The notes beneath the pieces were generated by a model. It saw only the letters and a program-made list of their open reading frames with translations. It had not been told where the DNA came from and made no database searches. The translations under genes were made by a program, and so were the position numbers. A stretch of DNA of 44,850 nucleotides from Myxococcota bacterium (GTDB lineage: Bacteria > Myxococcota_A > UBA796 > CAJQPC01): positions 1-44,850 of the forward strand of contig JAKLKE010000014.1 in NCBI GenBank assembly GCA_023150775.1. The letters are read 5' to 3'. Shown here one piece after another: positions 1-8,009 of this stretch (positions are counted from its first letter, which is position 1; each line of letters starts with the position of its first letter).

Positions 1-62
1 CCGCAGAAAGTCCTCGGGCGGGCGTCAGATTTATGAGGACCGGAGGTGCTCAGGCCTCCGGA

Positions 63-282
63 GATCGTGGGATAGGCTTGGACCGGCGGTACTAGGGCAT
101 CCGGAGGATCGCAGGATGCCTTGGTACCGGTGGTGTTGGCGACTCCTGAGGATCGGGGGATGCCTTAGCACCGGCGGTGGAGGTGTATCCGGAGGATCGT
201 GGGATGACTTAGCACCTGCGGTGTTGGTGCCTCCGGGGGATCGTGGGATGCCTCAGCACCGGAGGTGTGAAGGCTTCGGAAG
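63..282. repeat. Tandem repeat, five copies of a 44-bp unit
   Basis: Five head-to-tail 44-bp units start at 63, 107, 151, 195 and 239. Each opens with a variant of GATCGTGGGATG, has a core like CTTAGCACCGGCGGTG, and ends with CTCCGGAG-like bases. Units differ from each other at several positions. A further degenerate copy, one base shorter, lies at about 19-62, and the pattern decays after 282. No open frame with family resemblance runs through it. It is a minisatellite-like array in the otherwise gene-free stretch 1-500, downstream of a probable defence operon. Function unknown. Confidence 0.85.
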
Positions 283-314
283 GGTCGGCGCTGCCAAAAG
301 CCCGCCGCCATCGG

Positions 315-388
315 GCGCCGTGCCGAGGGTCAGGCCGGGTCGAGCGCCGCGAGCAGGGCCTTGAGCGGCGACGAGCTGCTCAGCCGCG
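315..388 (-). pseudogene. Decayed duplicate of the 3' end of the gene at 501-1190
   Basis: Bases 315-388 closely match 486-559 at a constant offset of 171 bases. The second segment is the 3' end and stop of the TOPRIM-like gene. On the minus strand the first copy reads RLSSSSPLKALLAALDPA and then a stop at 330-332. The intact gene ends RLSASPPLKALLTRINPP, also followed by TGA. A conserved SW dipeptide sits a few codons upstream in both. The frame cannot be followed into a complete gene. It is either the remnant of a second copy of this gene or a duplicated insertion boundary. Bases 389-485 show nothing recognisable. Confidence 0.6.
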
Positions 389-500
389 GCGGGTCGCCGA
401 CGACCCAGCTCGTGGGCGGCGCGGTTGGCGCCACCTCCCAAGAACCCACCAGTCGAACTCTCCGGAATCTCCGGTGAGCTGCCTCGCGCCGCGCCGAGGG

Positions 501-1190
501 TCAGGGCGGGTTGATCCTCGTGAGCAGGGCCTTGAGCGGCGGCGAGGCGCTGAGGCGCGTCTGTGTGGCCTGCCAGGAGGGGCTGCGCGCGGCGGCGGCC
601 TCCGCCGGGAACGCCTTGGTGGCGAGGGTGAGGTTGTGTTTGTCGTTGAGGGGGCAGGTGTCTTTGGGCTTCGGGATGTGGTCGTAACCCGTGGTGTCGT
701 GGAGGTTCCCGCGCAGCCACTGGAGCGCCGCGTCTCGCTCGTTCACCGGCAGGGCCTCGACGGCGCCGTGGTTGTGGTAGAGCCAGCTCTCGACGCTGTA
801 GCAGGGGGTGAGGGTGAGGATGGCGCCGCGCCAGGTGGCGGGCGGTGCGACGCGGGCCACCTCGGTCACCAGCCCGGAGACCTGCGTGGCCAGGGTGCTC
901 GGCTGGCCGTGGGCGGCGTCGTGGTCGTGGTGGAGGAGCACGATGTCGCCGGTGGTGACTCGGGTGGCGAGCTCTAAGATCAGAGCACGACGTTTGTGGT
1001 GATCGCCGCGCCAGTTGTGCCGATGCCAAGCCACGGTGGCCGAGGAGGACGGGGTGGTGTCTTGAAAGCGCAGCTTGTTGGTTTGTAGCCCCGGCGAGAG
1101 CCCCTTGAGCAGCCGCTTCACGAGGGCTTTGAGCACCTCCGGGGCGTCTTTGCCGGTGTCTTCGGTGTAGACCCAGAGCCGCGTGTTCAC
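501..1190 (-). CDS. Putative TOPRIM-like effector protein (RloB/DUF4276-like)
   Basis: A 229-residue protein starting at GTG 1190-1188, which overlaps the stop of the upstream ATPase gene as GTGA, so the two are translationally coupled. A glutamate at residue 10 (VYTEDTGKD), a DIVLLHHDHD strand with D89 and D91, and E134 in YSVESWLYHN recall the Glu...DxD arrangement of TOPRIM-fold proteins and the IEAWL-type motif of RloB/DUF4276 proteins. Those families are known partners of ABC-type ATPases in defence modules such as PARIS (AriA/AriB). The assignment rests on motifs only. The protein could be a nuclease effector released or activated by its ATPase. Its last ~20 codons are duplicated at 315-388. 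Confidence 0.55.
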   Translation of the reverse strand: MNTRLWVYTEDTGKDAPEVLKALVKRLLKGLSPGLQTNKLRFQDTTPSSSATVAWHRHNWRGDHHKRRALILELATRVTTGDIVLLHHDHDAAHGQPSTLATQVSGLVTEVARVAPPATWRGAILTLTPCYSVESWLYHNHGAVEALPVNERDAALQWLRGNLHDTTGYDHIPKPKDTCPLNDKHNLTLATKAFPAEAAAARSPSWQATQTRLSASPPLKALLTRINPP

Positions 1191-2470
1191 CAGAGGCCCT
1201 CGCTGATCAAGAGCTCGCTGAGGTGCTGGAATCCGGCGATGTAGGCTTGCCAGAGTCGCTCACACTCCACAGTAGTGGGCGAACGCCAGCGCCATTGGCG
1301 ACCCCGCTCCGCTGTCTCGACGGTGCAGATCACGAAGCGCCCAGCAATCTCTTCTGGACCCTCTCCGGGGCCGTAACGGTCGAGGAGCAGGGGGTTCTGT
1401 ACGGCGTGGAAGCCTTGGCGGGGGCCAAGGTGGTCGATGATCGCCTGCACCCAGCCTGCGTGCAGGCCGTTGGTGAGCTCGTCGGTGAGGAGGGGGAGGT
1501 TTACGCCGACGCCTACCCGCCAGATCAAGGCGATGAGACGCTTCTGACCGAAGGAGAGCTGACTGTGGTGGTGTATGGCGCCGCCGTCCCAATGGACGTA
1601 AATGTCGAAGCCGCGCCAGCGGCGATGGCCCCGACTATTAACAGAGATGAGGCGAGGGCTAAACTCAACACGCTCGGCGCCGAGCAGGCGGTTGAGGAGC
1701 GAACTGTCTGTGTGTTCGGTGGTCTGTGTGTCGAGGGCGTTGGGGAGACGCACCCAATCGGGGATGTCGTGAGACTGCTCGATATCGTTGGGCCAATTCT
1801 CTTTTTTGTCTCGCTCCTCCATCTCGATTGTGTCGTTGTGGTCTCCGACGATCTGACCAAAACACGAGAGCGCCTCATCAAACCGAACGGGAAACTCTGG
1901 GTCCATGAGGTCATCAACGTTCTCGATGCGGTCGGCCCCAATCACCTCGTCACCGCGGGCGTCCTCAACTGACGCTAGGTCCATCGCCAGCTCAAGTAGC
2001 CAGAATTTATGATCGGCGCCGACCTTCGTGGGATCGTCGACGTGCAGTCTCTCGCCAGATTTGAGCCTAAACTCTGGGGCTTCATCGACTGTGTGGCTAA
2101 ACAGAATGGGCTGCTCCTCGGCGCTTCGTGCATGCAACACCCCCGTCGCCCTCCATTTCCGCTTCGTCCGCCTCGCGGCGCGCTCATCCGAACCAGAATG
2201 GGTCAGTGGCTCAATCTCAAGGGTCAGCTCCAACCTCGTCGTGACACCCTCCGCCTCGGCCTCCAACACCCACGACAGCTCGACGGCCTGCTCCTCCCTA
2301 AACAGCGGGCGCAGATCGCTTTGCAACAACACCCCAATCAACTCCAACAACGTCGTCTTCCCGCTCCCGTTCGGCCCCAGCAGGAACACAGGCCCCGGCC
2401 CGAACCTCAGCGGCCCGCCGTCAACGAGGTCACGGTACTTGCGGACGTGTAGCTCGACGAGTCGCAGCAT
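1187..2470 (-). CDS. SMC/ABC-type AAA ATPase of a putative two-gene defence system
   Basis: A 427-residue ATPase of the RecF/SbcC/AAA15-like group. It shows Walker A GPNGSGKTT at residues 32-40, a signature-like LSFGQKR at 305-311, and Walker B LPLLTDE at 325-331 followed by a D-loop-like NGLH. Then comes HAVQNPLLLD, at the place where relatives often have a THSP-type switch. The middle (about 80-300) is charged and probably forms the arm or insertion that senses or binds a partner. Start is ATG 2470 with a weak GGGAG upstream. The next gene overlaps its stop by 4 bases. AT content is visibly higher than in flanking genes, with runs such as CTTTTTTG, which fits horizontal acquisition. Anti-phage role is inferred from architecture. 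Confidence 0.75.
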   Translation of the reverse strand: MLRLVELHVRKYRDLVDGGPLRFGPGPVFLLGPNGSGKTTLLELIGVLLQSDLRPLFREEQAVELSWVLEAEAEGVTTRLELTLEIEPLTHSGSDERAARRTKRKWRATGVLHARSAEEQPILFSHTVDEAPEFRLKSGERLHVDDPTKVGADHKFWLLELAMDLASVEDARGDEVIGADRIENVDDLMDPEFPVRFDEALSCFGQIVGDHNDTIEMEERDKKENWPNDIEQSHDIPDWVRLPNALDTQTTEHTDSSLLNRLLGAERVEFSPRLISVNSRGHRRWRGFDIYVHWDGGAIHHHSQLSFGQKRLIALIWRVGVGVNLPLLTDELTNGLHAGWVQAIIDHLGPRQGFHAVQNPLLLDRYGPGEGPEEIAGRFVICTVETAERGRQWRWRSPTTVECERLWQAYIAGFQHLSELLISEGLW

Positions 2471-2507
2471 GGGGCTCCCGGGGTTGCTCAGGGCATTATC
2501 GCCCCGC

Positions 2508-3650
2508 TCACCGACTCAGCCACCACCCCCGCGTCTTCTTCTCCACCTTCTCGCCGAAGATCTTCGCCTTCAGCCCACGCAGGTCGTCGCTCACCTCGCT
2601 GCGGGGGGCGTGCTCCACGACGCTCAGGCCCTCGTTGAGGGCGCCGTTCACGGCGTCGTAGTCGTTGGCGAGGGTCCAGATGCCCGGGGCCTTGAGCTGG
2701 GCGGTGATCTCGTCGCGGTCGGGCTTGCGGCGGGGGTTGTAGCGGTTGAGCACGATGTGGAGCTGGTCTCTCTCTAAGCCCATGTCGGTCAGGAGCTTGA
2801 GGCGCCGCACGGCGGTGCGTAAGGACACGATCTCTTGATCGGTCACGAGCACGACGTGGCTGGCTTCAGCGAGCACCGCCCGGCCCGCGTCGGCCATGGC
2901 CGAGCCAGAATCGACGATGACGTGGGTGAAGGTGCGGCGCAGCACACCCATGAGGGGCGCGATGTCTTGTTCGGTGACGGTGGTGGTGTCGATGTCCTCT
3001 TCAGGCTGGGGCAGCACCCACAGGCCGGACTCTTTGCGCACCACGGCGCCGCGCACCTTGTTGACGTCGAGGCGGCTGAGGTTCGCCAGGAGGTCGTGGG
3101 TCGTGTAGCCCGTGCGCAGGTTGATCGCGGAGATGAGGTCGCCGCCGGCTTGGTCCAGATCGACGACGACGGCGGCGTTACGTTTCTCTTGGGCGATGAC
3201 ATGCGCGAGGCCCAGGGCCACGGTGGTCACGCCCACACCGCCCCGGCTGCCGGTGACGGCGATGACCTCGGCGCTGCCTTCGCCTTGGCCGACGACACGC
3301 TCGGCGAGCTCGGTGACGACCTCGGCGAGGCGGGCGGCGTCGCGGTAGGGGTGGAGCAGCTCGCGGCAGCCGGCGCGCATGGCGGCGAGGAGGTTGTCCT
3401 TCACGTCGGCGTCGCCCAGCATCACCAGCTCCATGCGGGTGTGCGGCGCGATGGAGCGGGCGACGCGTAGGGCGTCCTCAAAGTCGCGGGTGCCGTTCAC
3501 GAAGAGGAGCTGGGTGCCGACCTCCTCGATGACGTGGACCGGGGCGTAGTGGTCGGGCCAGGCCCCGACGGGCACGGCCACCTGGGCGAGGGCCTGGCGC
3601 AGGTGGGCCTCTAAGACGCTGGTGCCGCCGAGCAGTCCGTATCGAACCAC
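2508..3650 (-). CDS. cpaE: TadZ/CpaE-like pilus assembly ATPase
   Basis: About 380 residues if begun at GTG 3650 (VVRYGLLGG), preceded by GGAG at suitable spacing. An upstream in-frame extension to 3797 overlaps the neighbouring gene and is rejected. The first ~130 residues look like a receiver-like domain, as in TadZ/CpaE. Then follows a MinD/ParA-type ATPase with a degenerate P-loop, GSRGGVGVTT, lacking the usual Lys before the Thr pair. VVVDLDQAGGDL and HVIVDSGSAMADA are the switch strands. TadZ/CpaE proteins position Tad/Flp pilus machinery at the inner membrane. A TadG-like gene lies at 19695, but no other tad gene is adjacent. Confidence 0.8.
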   Translation of the reverse strand: MVRYGLLGGTSVLEAHLRQALAQVAVPVGAWPDHYAPVHVIEEVGTQLLFVNGTRDFEDALRVARSIAPHTRMELVMLGDADVKDNLLAAMRAGCRELLHPYRDAARLAEVVTELAERVVGQGEGSAEVIAVTGSRGGVGVTTVALGLAHVIAQEKRNAAVVVDLDQAGGDLISAINLRTGYTTHDLLANLSRLDVNKVRGAVVRKESGLWVLPQPEEDIDTTTVTEQDIAPLMGVLRRTFTHVIVDSGSAMADAGRAVLAEASHVVLVTDQEIVSLRTAVRRLKLLTDMGLERDQLHIVLNRYNPRRKPDRDEITAQLKAPGIWTLANDYDAVNGALNEGLSVVEHAPRSEVSDDLRGLKAKIFGEKVEKKTRGWWLSR

Positions 3651-3714
3651 AGAGTCTCCGCTGCTTCTCTTGGGGGGGAAGCCGAGTAGCGTAACCTGTG
3701 GCGAGGCGTCTTGA

Positions 3715-4950
3715 TCAGCGGAGGAGCGGTTGTAAGGCTGGGGCGCGGCGGAACAAGGCGCAGACCGAGGCGATGCGGCTGGCCTGGGCGCGCACATCTT
3801 CGGGCTCGTAGACCTCCCCCAAGCGGCGCAGCACGCTGGGCATGTCGTCGCTCTCCATCATCGCCCGCAGGATGAGGGAGGTGGTGTCGTTCAGCTCGAC
3901 GCCTAAGGCGTTGGGGTCGTTGGGGTTCTGGGCCGGGGCCAAGGCGAGGCTGCGCACCCACTCAAGCGCCAGCTCCAGAGCGTCTTCGCCGGGGTGAAGC
4001 TGGTGGATGGCGTCGAGCAGGGCCTTGCGGTTGGGGAGGGTCAACATCAGCGCCCACAGGCGGCGGTGCTCGGGGGCCGTCCAGGCGCTCTGGCGGCGCA
4101 GGAGCCACTGGCGGCGCACCTCCTCGTCCAGGGCTTCAGCGAAGCGGCGGCCCCAGACGGGGCTCTGGGCGTTGAGGCCGACGAGCACCCGCTCGCGGCG
4201 GCTGGGCTCGGAGAGGTGCCGGGCGCTCTGCATGAGCAGGTAAAACGCCGAGGCCACGTCCAGGCGGGTGAGGAGCTGGCCCAGCGCGTCGTCGAAGCGG
4301 TCGATGGAGACGTGCTGCATCACCTCCAAGGCCTGCTGCTGGAGGCTCACCAGGGCGGGGATCTGGGAGAGGTCCAGAGACGCGCCGGGCGTCCAGGTGC
4401 GGCGCTCGCCGAGCACTGACGGGCGGGTGGCGCGCAGGACCAACATCACCGTGGGGTCGTCGAGGGTGACGGAGGTGTGCACCATCTGGCGGCCCGGCGC
4501 GGCGGGGCGGGCGTCGCCGGGCTTGAGCCACTCCACCCGCTCCAGCTCTAGGCGGCCCCAGGCGAAGCCCTCGTTGATCTCGTCTTCAGGGTCAAACACC
4601 CAAGACGAGGCGAGGGCCTGGCCGGAGAGGAGCTGAAACGCGCCGGGCACGCGGTGGCTCTGCAGGCTGGGGTCGGGCTCACCCAAGACCCGCAGCTCAA
4701 AGAGGAAGCGGGGCCAGCGGGCCAAGGTGAGGGTGAGCAGGCCCCGGCTGACGGGGGGCTCCTGGGCGGGCATCTGCCGGGCGGTGAGCACGGCGGCGAG
4801 GGTGGACTCTAAGGAGAAGCCGAGGTGAAGGCTGCCCTCAGAGAGCGCCTGGGCGGCGAGCTCTGGGAAGGCCGCGGCGTCGTAGTGCTGCTCGGCCCAA
4901 GCGGCGTCGATCGCTTCACCCAAGCTCTGGAGCGCAGACAGCAAGCTCAC
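3715..4950 (-). CDS. Hypothetical protein, possible pilus-locus accessory
   Basis: About 411 residues, not recognised. I start it at GTG 4950 (VSLLSALQSLGEAID). An in-frame TTG at 5001 would add 17 residues, but those codons are AT-rich and unlike the rest. There is no signal peptide or membrane segment. Residues about 150-200 are predicted beta (HTSVTLDDPTVMLVLRA), and the C-terminal 200 are helical and Leu/Arg-rich. It lies 64 bases upstream of the TadZ/CpaE-like gene on the same strand and may share its transcript, so a role near that machinery is possible but unproven. It is divergent from the MscS gene. Confidence 0.65.
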   Translation of the reverse strand: MSLLSALQSLGEAIDAAWAEQHYDAAAFPELAAQALSEGSLHLGFSLESTLAAVLTARQMPAQEPPVSRGLLTLTLARWPRFLFELRVLGEPDPSLQSHRVPGAFQLLSGQALASSWVFDPEDEINEGFAWGRLELERVEWLKPGDARPAAPGRQMVHTSVTLDDPTVMLVLRATRPSVLGERRTWTPGASLDLSQIPALVSLQQQALEVMQHVSIDRFDDALGQLLTRLDVASAFYLLMQSARHLSEPSRRERVLVGLNAQSPVWGRRFAEALDEEVRRQWLLRRQSAWTAPEHRRLWALMLTLPNRKALLDAIHQLHPGEDALELALEWVRSLALAPAQNPNDPNALGVELNDTTSLILRAMMESDDMPSVLRRLGEVYEPEDVRAQASRIASVCALFRRAPALQPLLR

Positions 4951-5046
4951 CTCGTGGGGACTCTCAGATTCCAAACAACCATAACGCGCCCTCGCCGACA
5001 AGCCTGAACGCCCAGACGGCGCCGGTCATGGGTTAAACTTGGGGGC

Positions 5047-6210
5047 ATGGAAGCCCTGCTGACGACGATCTCCGAGCTGCTCCAGACGCCGCTGGTGCGC
5101 TGGGGCTCCATCACCATCCCCGTCTCGGTGCCCCTGCGCCTGATCTTGGCCGTGGGGCTGGCCCTCTGGGTGGGGGCGCGGCTAGAGGCTTGGCTGCTCG
5201 CGCGGCTCGCCCGGGAGAGCGCGGGTGACCCGGACACAAACCACAACGACGACCGGCGCACCGCGGCGCGGCTGGTGCGCTGGCCCTTCGTGCTCATCGC
5301 CGTCGTGGCGTCTCTGGCTGATACGGGGCTGAACCTCGACGGCCTGCGTAAGCTCGGCGGCTTGGAGCTGCTGCACCTCGGCAGCCTCAAGGTCACGCTC
5401 AGCTCGGCCTTGCTGTTCACCGGGGCCCTGGCCTTCGCCTGGTGGGGCTCGCAGCTCGCCGAGCGTGGGTTTAAGCGGGCCTTCGCGCTGCGGGGGGTCA
5501 AAGACGACGGCGGCATCACCGTCACCGGGCGCCTGGTGCACCACGCGACGATGGCCCTGGGCATCGGCGTGGCCTTGGAGCTCCTCGGCTTCGACCTCTC
5601 GGCCCTGTTCGCCGCCGGGGCGATCTTCGCCGTGGGCCTGGGCTTCGCGATGCAGAACATCGTCGAGAACTTCGTCTCGGGGATCATCCTGCTCATGGAG
5701 CGCAGCATCAAACCTTCAGACGTGCTGCACCTCAACGGCGAAGACGTCATGGTGAAGCAGCTCGGCGTGCGCTCGACGGTGGTGCTCACCCGGGACGACG
5801 AAGACGTCATCGTGCCCAACGCCATCATCGTGCAGGCGATGGTCAAGAACTACAACTACACCGACTCCATCGTGCGGGTGCGGGCGCCCATCGGCGTCTC
5901 GTACAAGGCCGACATGGCGCTCGTCGAGCGGGTGCTCCAGGAGGTGGGCAACGCCTCGCCCCACCGCCACAACGCTCGCGCCGCCGTGGTGATGCTGCGC
6001 GCCTTCGGCGCCTCCTCCGTAGACTGGGAGCTGAGCATCTGGATCGACAAGCCCTGGACGCGCCCCACGGCGCTCTCGGATCTCAACAAGGCCATCTGGT
6101 TCGCCTTGATGGAGCACAAGATCGAGATCCCCTTCCCGCAGCTCGACCTGCACGTCGATCACGCGCTCTTGGAGCGCCTCGGCGCCCGGCGCGACGGGCC
6201 CAGCGCCTAG
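5047..6210 (+). CDS. MscS-family mechanosensitive ion channel
   Basis: A 387-residue inner-membrane protein with an N-terminal hydrophobic helix near 25-45, two more about 75-125, and the family core at about 160-205. The pore-lining helix and following strand read AAGAIFAVGLGFAMQN, IVENFVSGIILLMERSI and KPSD. The soluble domain continues with GVRSTVVLTRDDEDVIVPN, matching the MscS beta domain motif. Members open under membrane tension and release solutes on hypo-osmotic shock. Length and motifs fit a small MscS, with extra N-terminal helices relative to the E. coli type. Starts at ATG 5047, divergent from the minus-strand gene, with about 96 bases between. Confidence 0.93.
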   Translation: MEALLTTISELLQTPLVRWGSITIPVSVPLRLILAVGLALWVGARLEAWLLARLARESAGDPDTNHNDDRRTAARLVRWPFVLIAVVASLADTGLNLDGLRKLGGLELLHLGSLKVTLSSALLFTGALAFAWWGSQLAERGFKRAFALRGVKDDGGITVTGRLVHHATMALGIGVALELLGFDLSALFAAGAIFAVGLGFAMQNIVENFVSGIILLMERSIKPSDVLHLNGEDVMVKQLGVRSTVVLTRDDEDVIVPNAIIVQAMVKNYNYTDSIVRVRAPIGVSYKADMALVERVLQEVGNASPHRHNARAAVVMLRAFGASSVDWELSIWIDKPWTRPTALSDLNKAIWFALMEHKIEIPFPQLDLHVDHALLERLGARRDGPSA

Positions 6211-6257
6211 GCGCGGGAGGTAGACACGGGATGTAGACTCTGGGGCGGAGGCCAAAG

Positions 6258-7121
6258 ATGGCCACGTCCCGCCCCAACACCGTGCCCGAGCTCGGCCCCG
6301 AAGACGTCGCCGCCTTAGACGCCGAGCTGCGCCTGCGCCTGGGCAGCGGCTTCGAGAGCGCCTTGGCCGACCGCGACCCCGTGGCCTGGCGCGGCATGGG
6401 CCCGACGATGCGCTGGCGCCGCCGGGGCGTCACGCTCTTGGGCCTCGCCTTGCCGACCTTCCCCAGCGCCAAAGAGGCCCTGCGCTACGCCCAGACCTGC
6501 GAGACCTACCGCGGGGCCCTGGAGGCGCGGGGGGTGCGGGCTCTGCCAGGGAGGCTGGCCTTGAGCCCCGGGCCGGGGCGCATCACCGGCTGGTGGGTGT
6601 GCCACGCGCCCCCCGAGGGCCAGAGCTTGCCGACCTTGCTGCGCCGGGCGAGCCAAGACGAGGCCCGGGTGATCTTGGAGTCTCTGCTGGAGCGCCTGCT
6701 CACCACGATTCAGCCGAGCCTCGGCCTCGACGGGCGCCTGGAGGCCTGGGCGATCCGCGACGGGGAGCTGTGGGCGCTCACCACCGGGGAGCCCTTGCTG
6801 CGCGACGAGACCGGGCGGGATCTGCTCGACCCCGAGGCCCGCCTCGCCTGGCTGCCGGGGCTCTCGCGGCCCTTCTTACGCGCCATCGACCGCGCGGCCC
6901 TGGATCGTTGTTTTCACCCCCGGGGGGCCTTGGCCGATCTGCTCGTGGACGTGCGCGCCTTGGCCGGCGGGCGCTGGCGCCACGAGCTCACCGAGCAGGT
7001 GCGCTGCGCCCTGCGTGACCCCATCGACGAGGCCGAGCTCGCCGCCTTAGAGCGCGAGCGCCAGCAGCAGGAGGCCCTGCGTGACCCGCTCTGCCGGTGG
7101 ATGGCGCGGCTGACGCGGTGA
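6258..7121 (+). CDS. Hypothetical protein, DUF6206-like
   Basis: A 287-residue soluble protein starting at ATG 6258 with GGAGG seven bases upstream. Residues about 155-235 carry GLDGRLEAWAIRDGELWALT, a TGEPLLRDETG segment and FHPRGALADLLVDVRALAG. These resemble the kinase-like layout of the DUF6206 family, where a D..tTPllRd segment follows an NW motif. I cannot confirm that family from motifs alone, and catalytic residues are not obvious. The C-terminus is a charged helix (LERERQQQEALRD). It follows the MscS gene by 47 bases on the same strand and meets the sigma factor gene tail to tail 3 bases on. Confidence 0.6.
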   Translation: MATSRPNTVPELGPEDVAALDAELRLRLGSGFESALADRDPVAWRGMGPTMRWRRRGVTLLGLALPTFPSAKEALRYAQTCETYRGALEARGVRALPGRLALSPGPGRITGWWVCHAPPEGQSLPTLLRRASQDEARVILESLLERLLTTIQPSLGLDGRLEAWAIRDGELWALTTGEPLLRDETGRDLLDPEARLAWLPGLSRPFLRAIDRAALDRCFHPRGALADLLVDVRALAGGRWRHELTEQVRCALRDPIDEAELAALERERQQQEALRDPLCRWMARLTR

Positions 7122-7124
7122 GCG

Positions 7125-7739
7125 TCACGGCTCGCCGGCGAGGGTCTCCCGGGCGGCGAGGCGCATCCAGCTGGCAACGGCGGCCTGGTCTTTGGGGGAC
7201 AGGGCCTCGATGCGGGCCATGACGCGCTGCACCCGCTGGGTGACGGCGGCGCGGCTCACGCCTTGGCGACGGGCGTACTCGGCCTTGCTGGAGGACGCGA
7301 TCAGCTCCCGCAGGAAGGTCTGGTCGGCCTCGTTGAGGGGCACCTCGGGCACCCGCTCGATGATCTCCTGGGGCATGGAGTCTTCGCCGAACCAGGCCAA
7401 GACCTCCTCGCCCGCGGGGCCCTGGAGCAGGCGGCGCTCGCGGAGGCGGCGCTGGGCGCGCTGCCAGACGCAGCGGTCGGTGACGGTGCGCACGAAGGCG
7501 AAGAGCTCGCCGAGGCTGTCCCCGCGGAAGCGGGTCAAGGCCCCGGTCATCAGGCGCTTGAGCACCTCGGCCACGACCTCCTCGACCTCTTCAGGGCTGA
7601 GCAGATCGGACCAGGCGGTCCGGGTCACCGAGCCCGCGCGGGCCTCGATGTACCGCAGGAGCCGCTCAAAAAACTGCCGGGCCTCGGCGGAGTGCCGGTC
7701 GGCCATCAAGAGCTGGAGCGCGGCCTGGAGCTCGCTCAT
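7125..7739 (-). CDS. RNA polymerase sigma-70-family (ECF-like) factor
   Basis: A 204-residue protein. The N-terminal half fits sigma region 2 (EEVEEVVAEVLKRLM, FRGDSLGELFAFVRTVTDRCVWQRAQRR). The C-terminal third fits a region 4 helix-turn-helix (KAEYARRQGVSRAAVTQRVQRVMARI, about 150-176). The linker carrying EVLAWFGEDSMPQEIIERVPEV is unusually long. It is the last gene of a probable three-gene unit, starting 3 bases after the stop of a small secreted protein gene. Arrangement with an upstream TPR protein and an exported peptide hints at a signalling unit, but there is no clear anti-sigma factor nearby. Which promoters it reads cannot be told from the sequence. Confidence 0.8.
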   Translation of the reverse strand: MSELQAALQLLMADRHSAEARQFFERLLRYIEARAGSVTRTAWSDLLSPEEVEEVVAEVLKRLMTGALTRFRGDSLGELFAFVRTVTDRCVWQRAQRRLRERRLLQGPAGEEVLAWFGEDSMPQEIIERVPEVPLNEADQTFLRELIASSSKAEYARRQGVSRAAVTQRVQRVMARIEALSPKDQAAVASWMRLAARETLAGEP

Positions 7740-7742
7740 GGC

Positions 7743-8009
7743 CTAGATCCCGTTGGAGATGCCGTCGTCCGAGTCATCGGCCGAGGCGTCTCCACCAGAG
7801 GGCGCAATTGAGCGATGGGAGCCGTCGGGCGGGTTGATGGCCGCGCGCTCCTCTTCGACGGGGGCCTCGACGGCGCAGTCCGGCGGCGGCGAGAAGCTGT
7901 ACTTGGCGGTCTCCTCCTCTTGCGCGGCGCAGGGGGTCTGCGGGGTCACGAACATGAACGACAGGCCCAGGACCGAGAGGAGCTTGAACAAGACGAGGCT
8001 GAGGGTCAT
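7743..8009 (-). CDS. Small secreted or membrane-anchored protein
   Basis: Only 88 residues. The first ~20 (MTLSLVLFKLLSVLGLSFMF) are strongly hydrophobic and form a signal peptide or anchor. The rest is polar, with a possible processing site after PCAA. The mature part has two cysteines (TPCAAQ and PPDCAV), a Pro/Glu-rich middle and an acidic serine/aspartate tail (SADDSDDGISNGI). Its ATG overlaps the stop of the TPR gene as ATGA, and the sigma factor gene begins 3 bases after its stop, so it is very likely a real gene despite its size. No family recognised. It might be an exported signal or a membrane inhibitor of the sigma factor. Confidence 0.65.
   Translation of the reverse strand: MTLSLVLFKLLSVLGLSFMFVTPQTPCAAQEEETAKYSFSPPPDCAVEAPVEEERAAINPPDGSHRSIAPSGGDASADDSDDGISNGI

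Noticed and set aside
63-282. CRISPR array
   Set aside because: The whole 44-bp unit repeats with scattered differences. There is no constant repeat alternating with unique spacers, and no cas gene is present.
253-1029. 258-codon minus-strand frame overlapping the TOPRIM-like gene
   Set aside because: It is out of frame with the coupled gene at 501-1190, Arg/Pro/His-rich and without motifs. The apparent repeat in it comes from the duplicated DNA.
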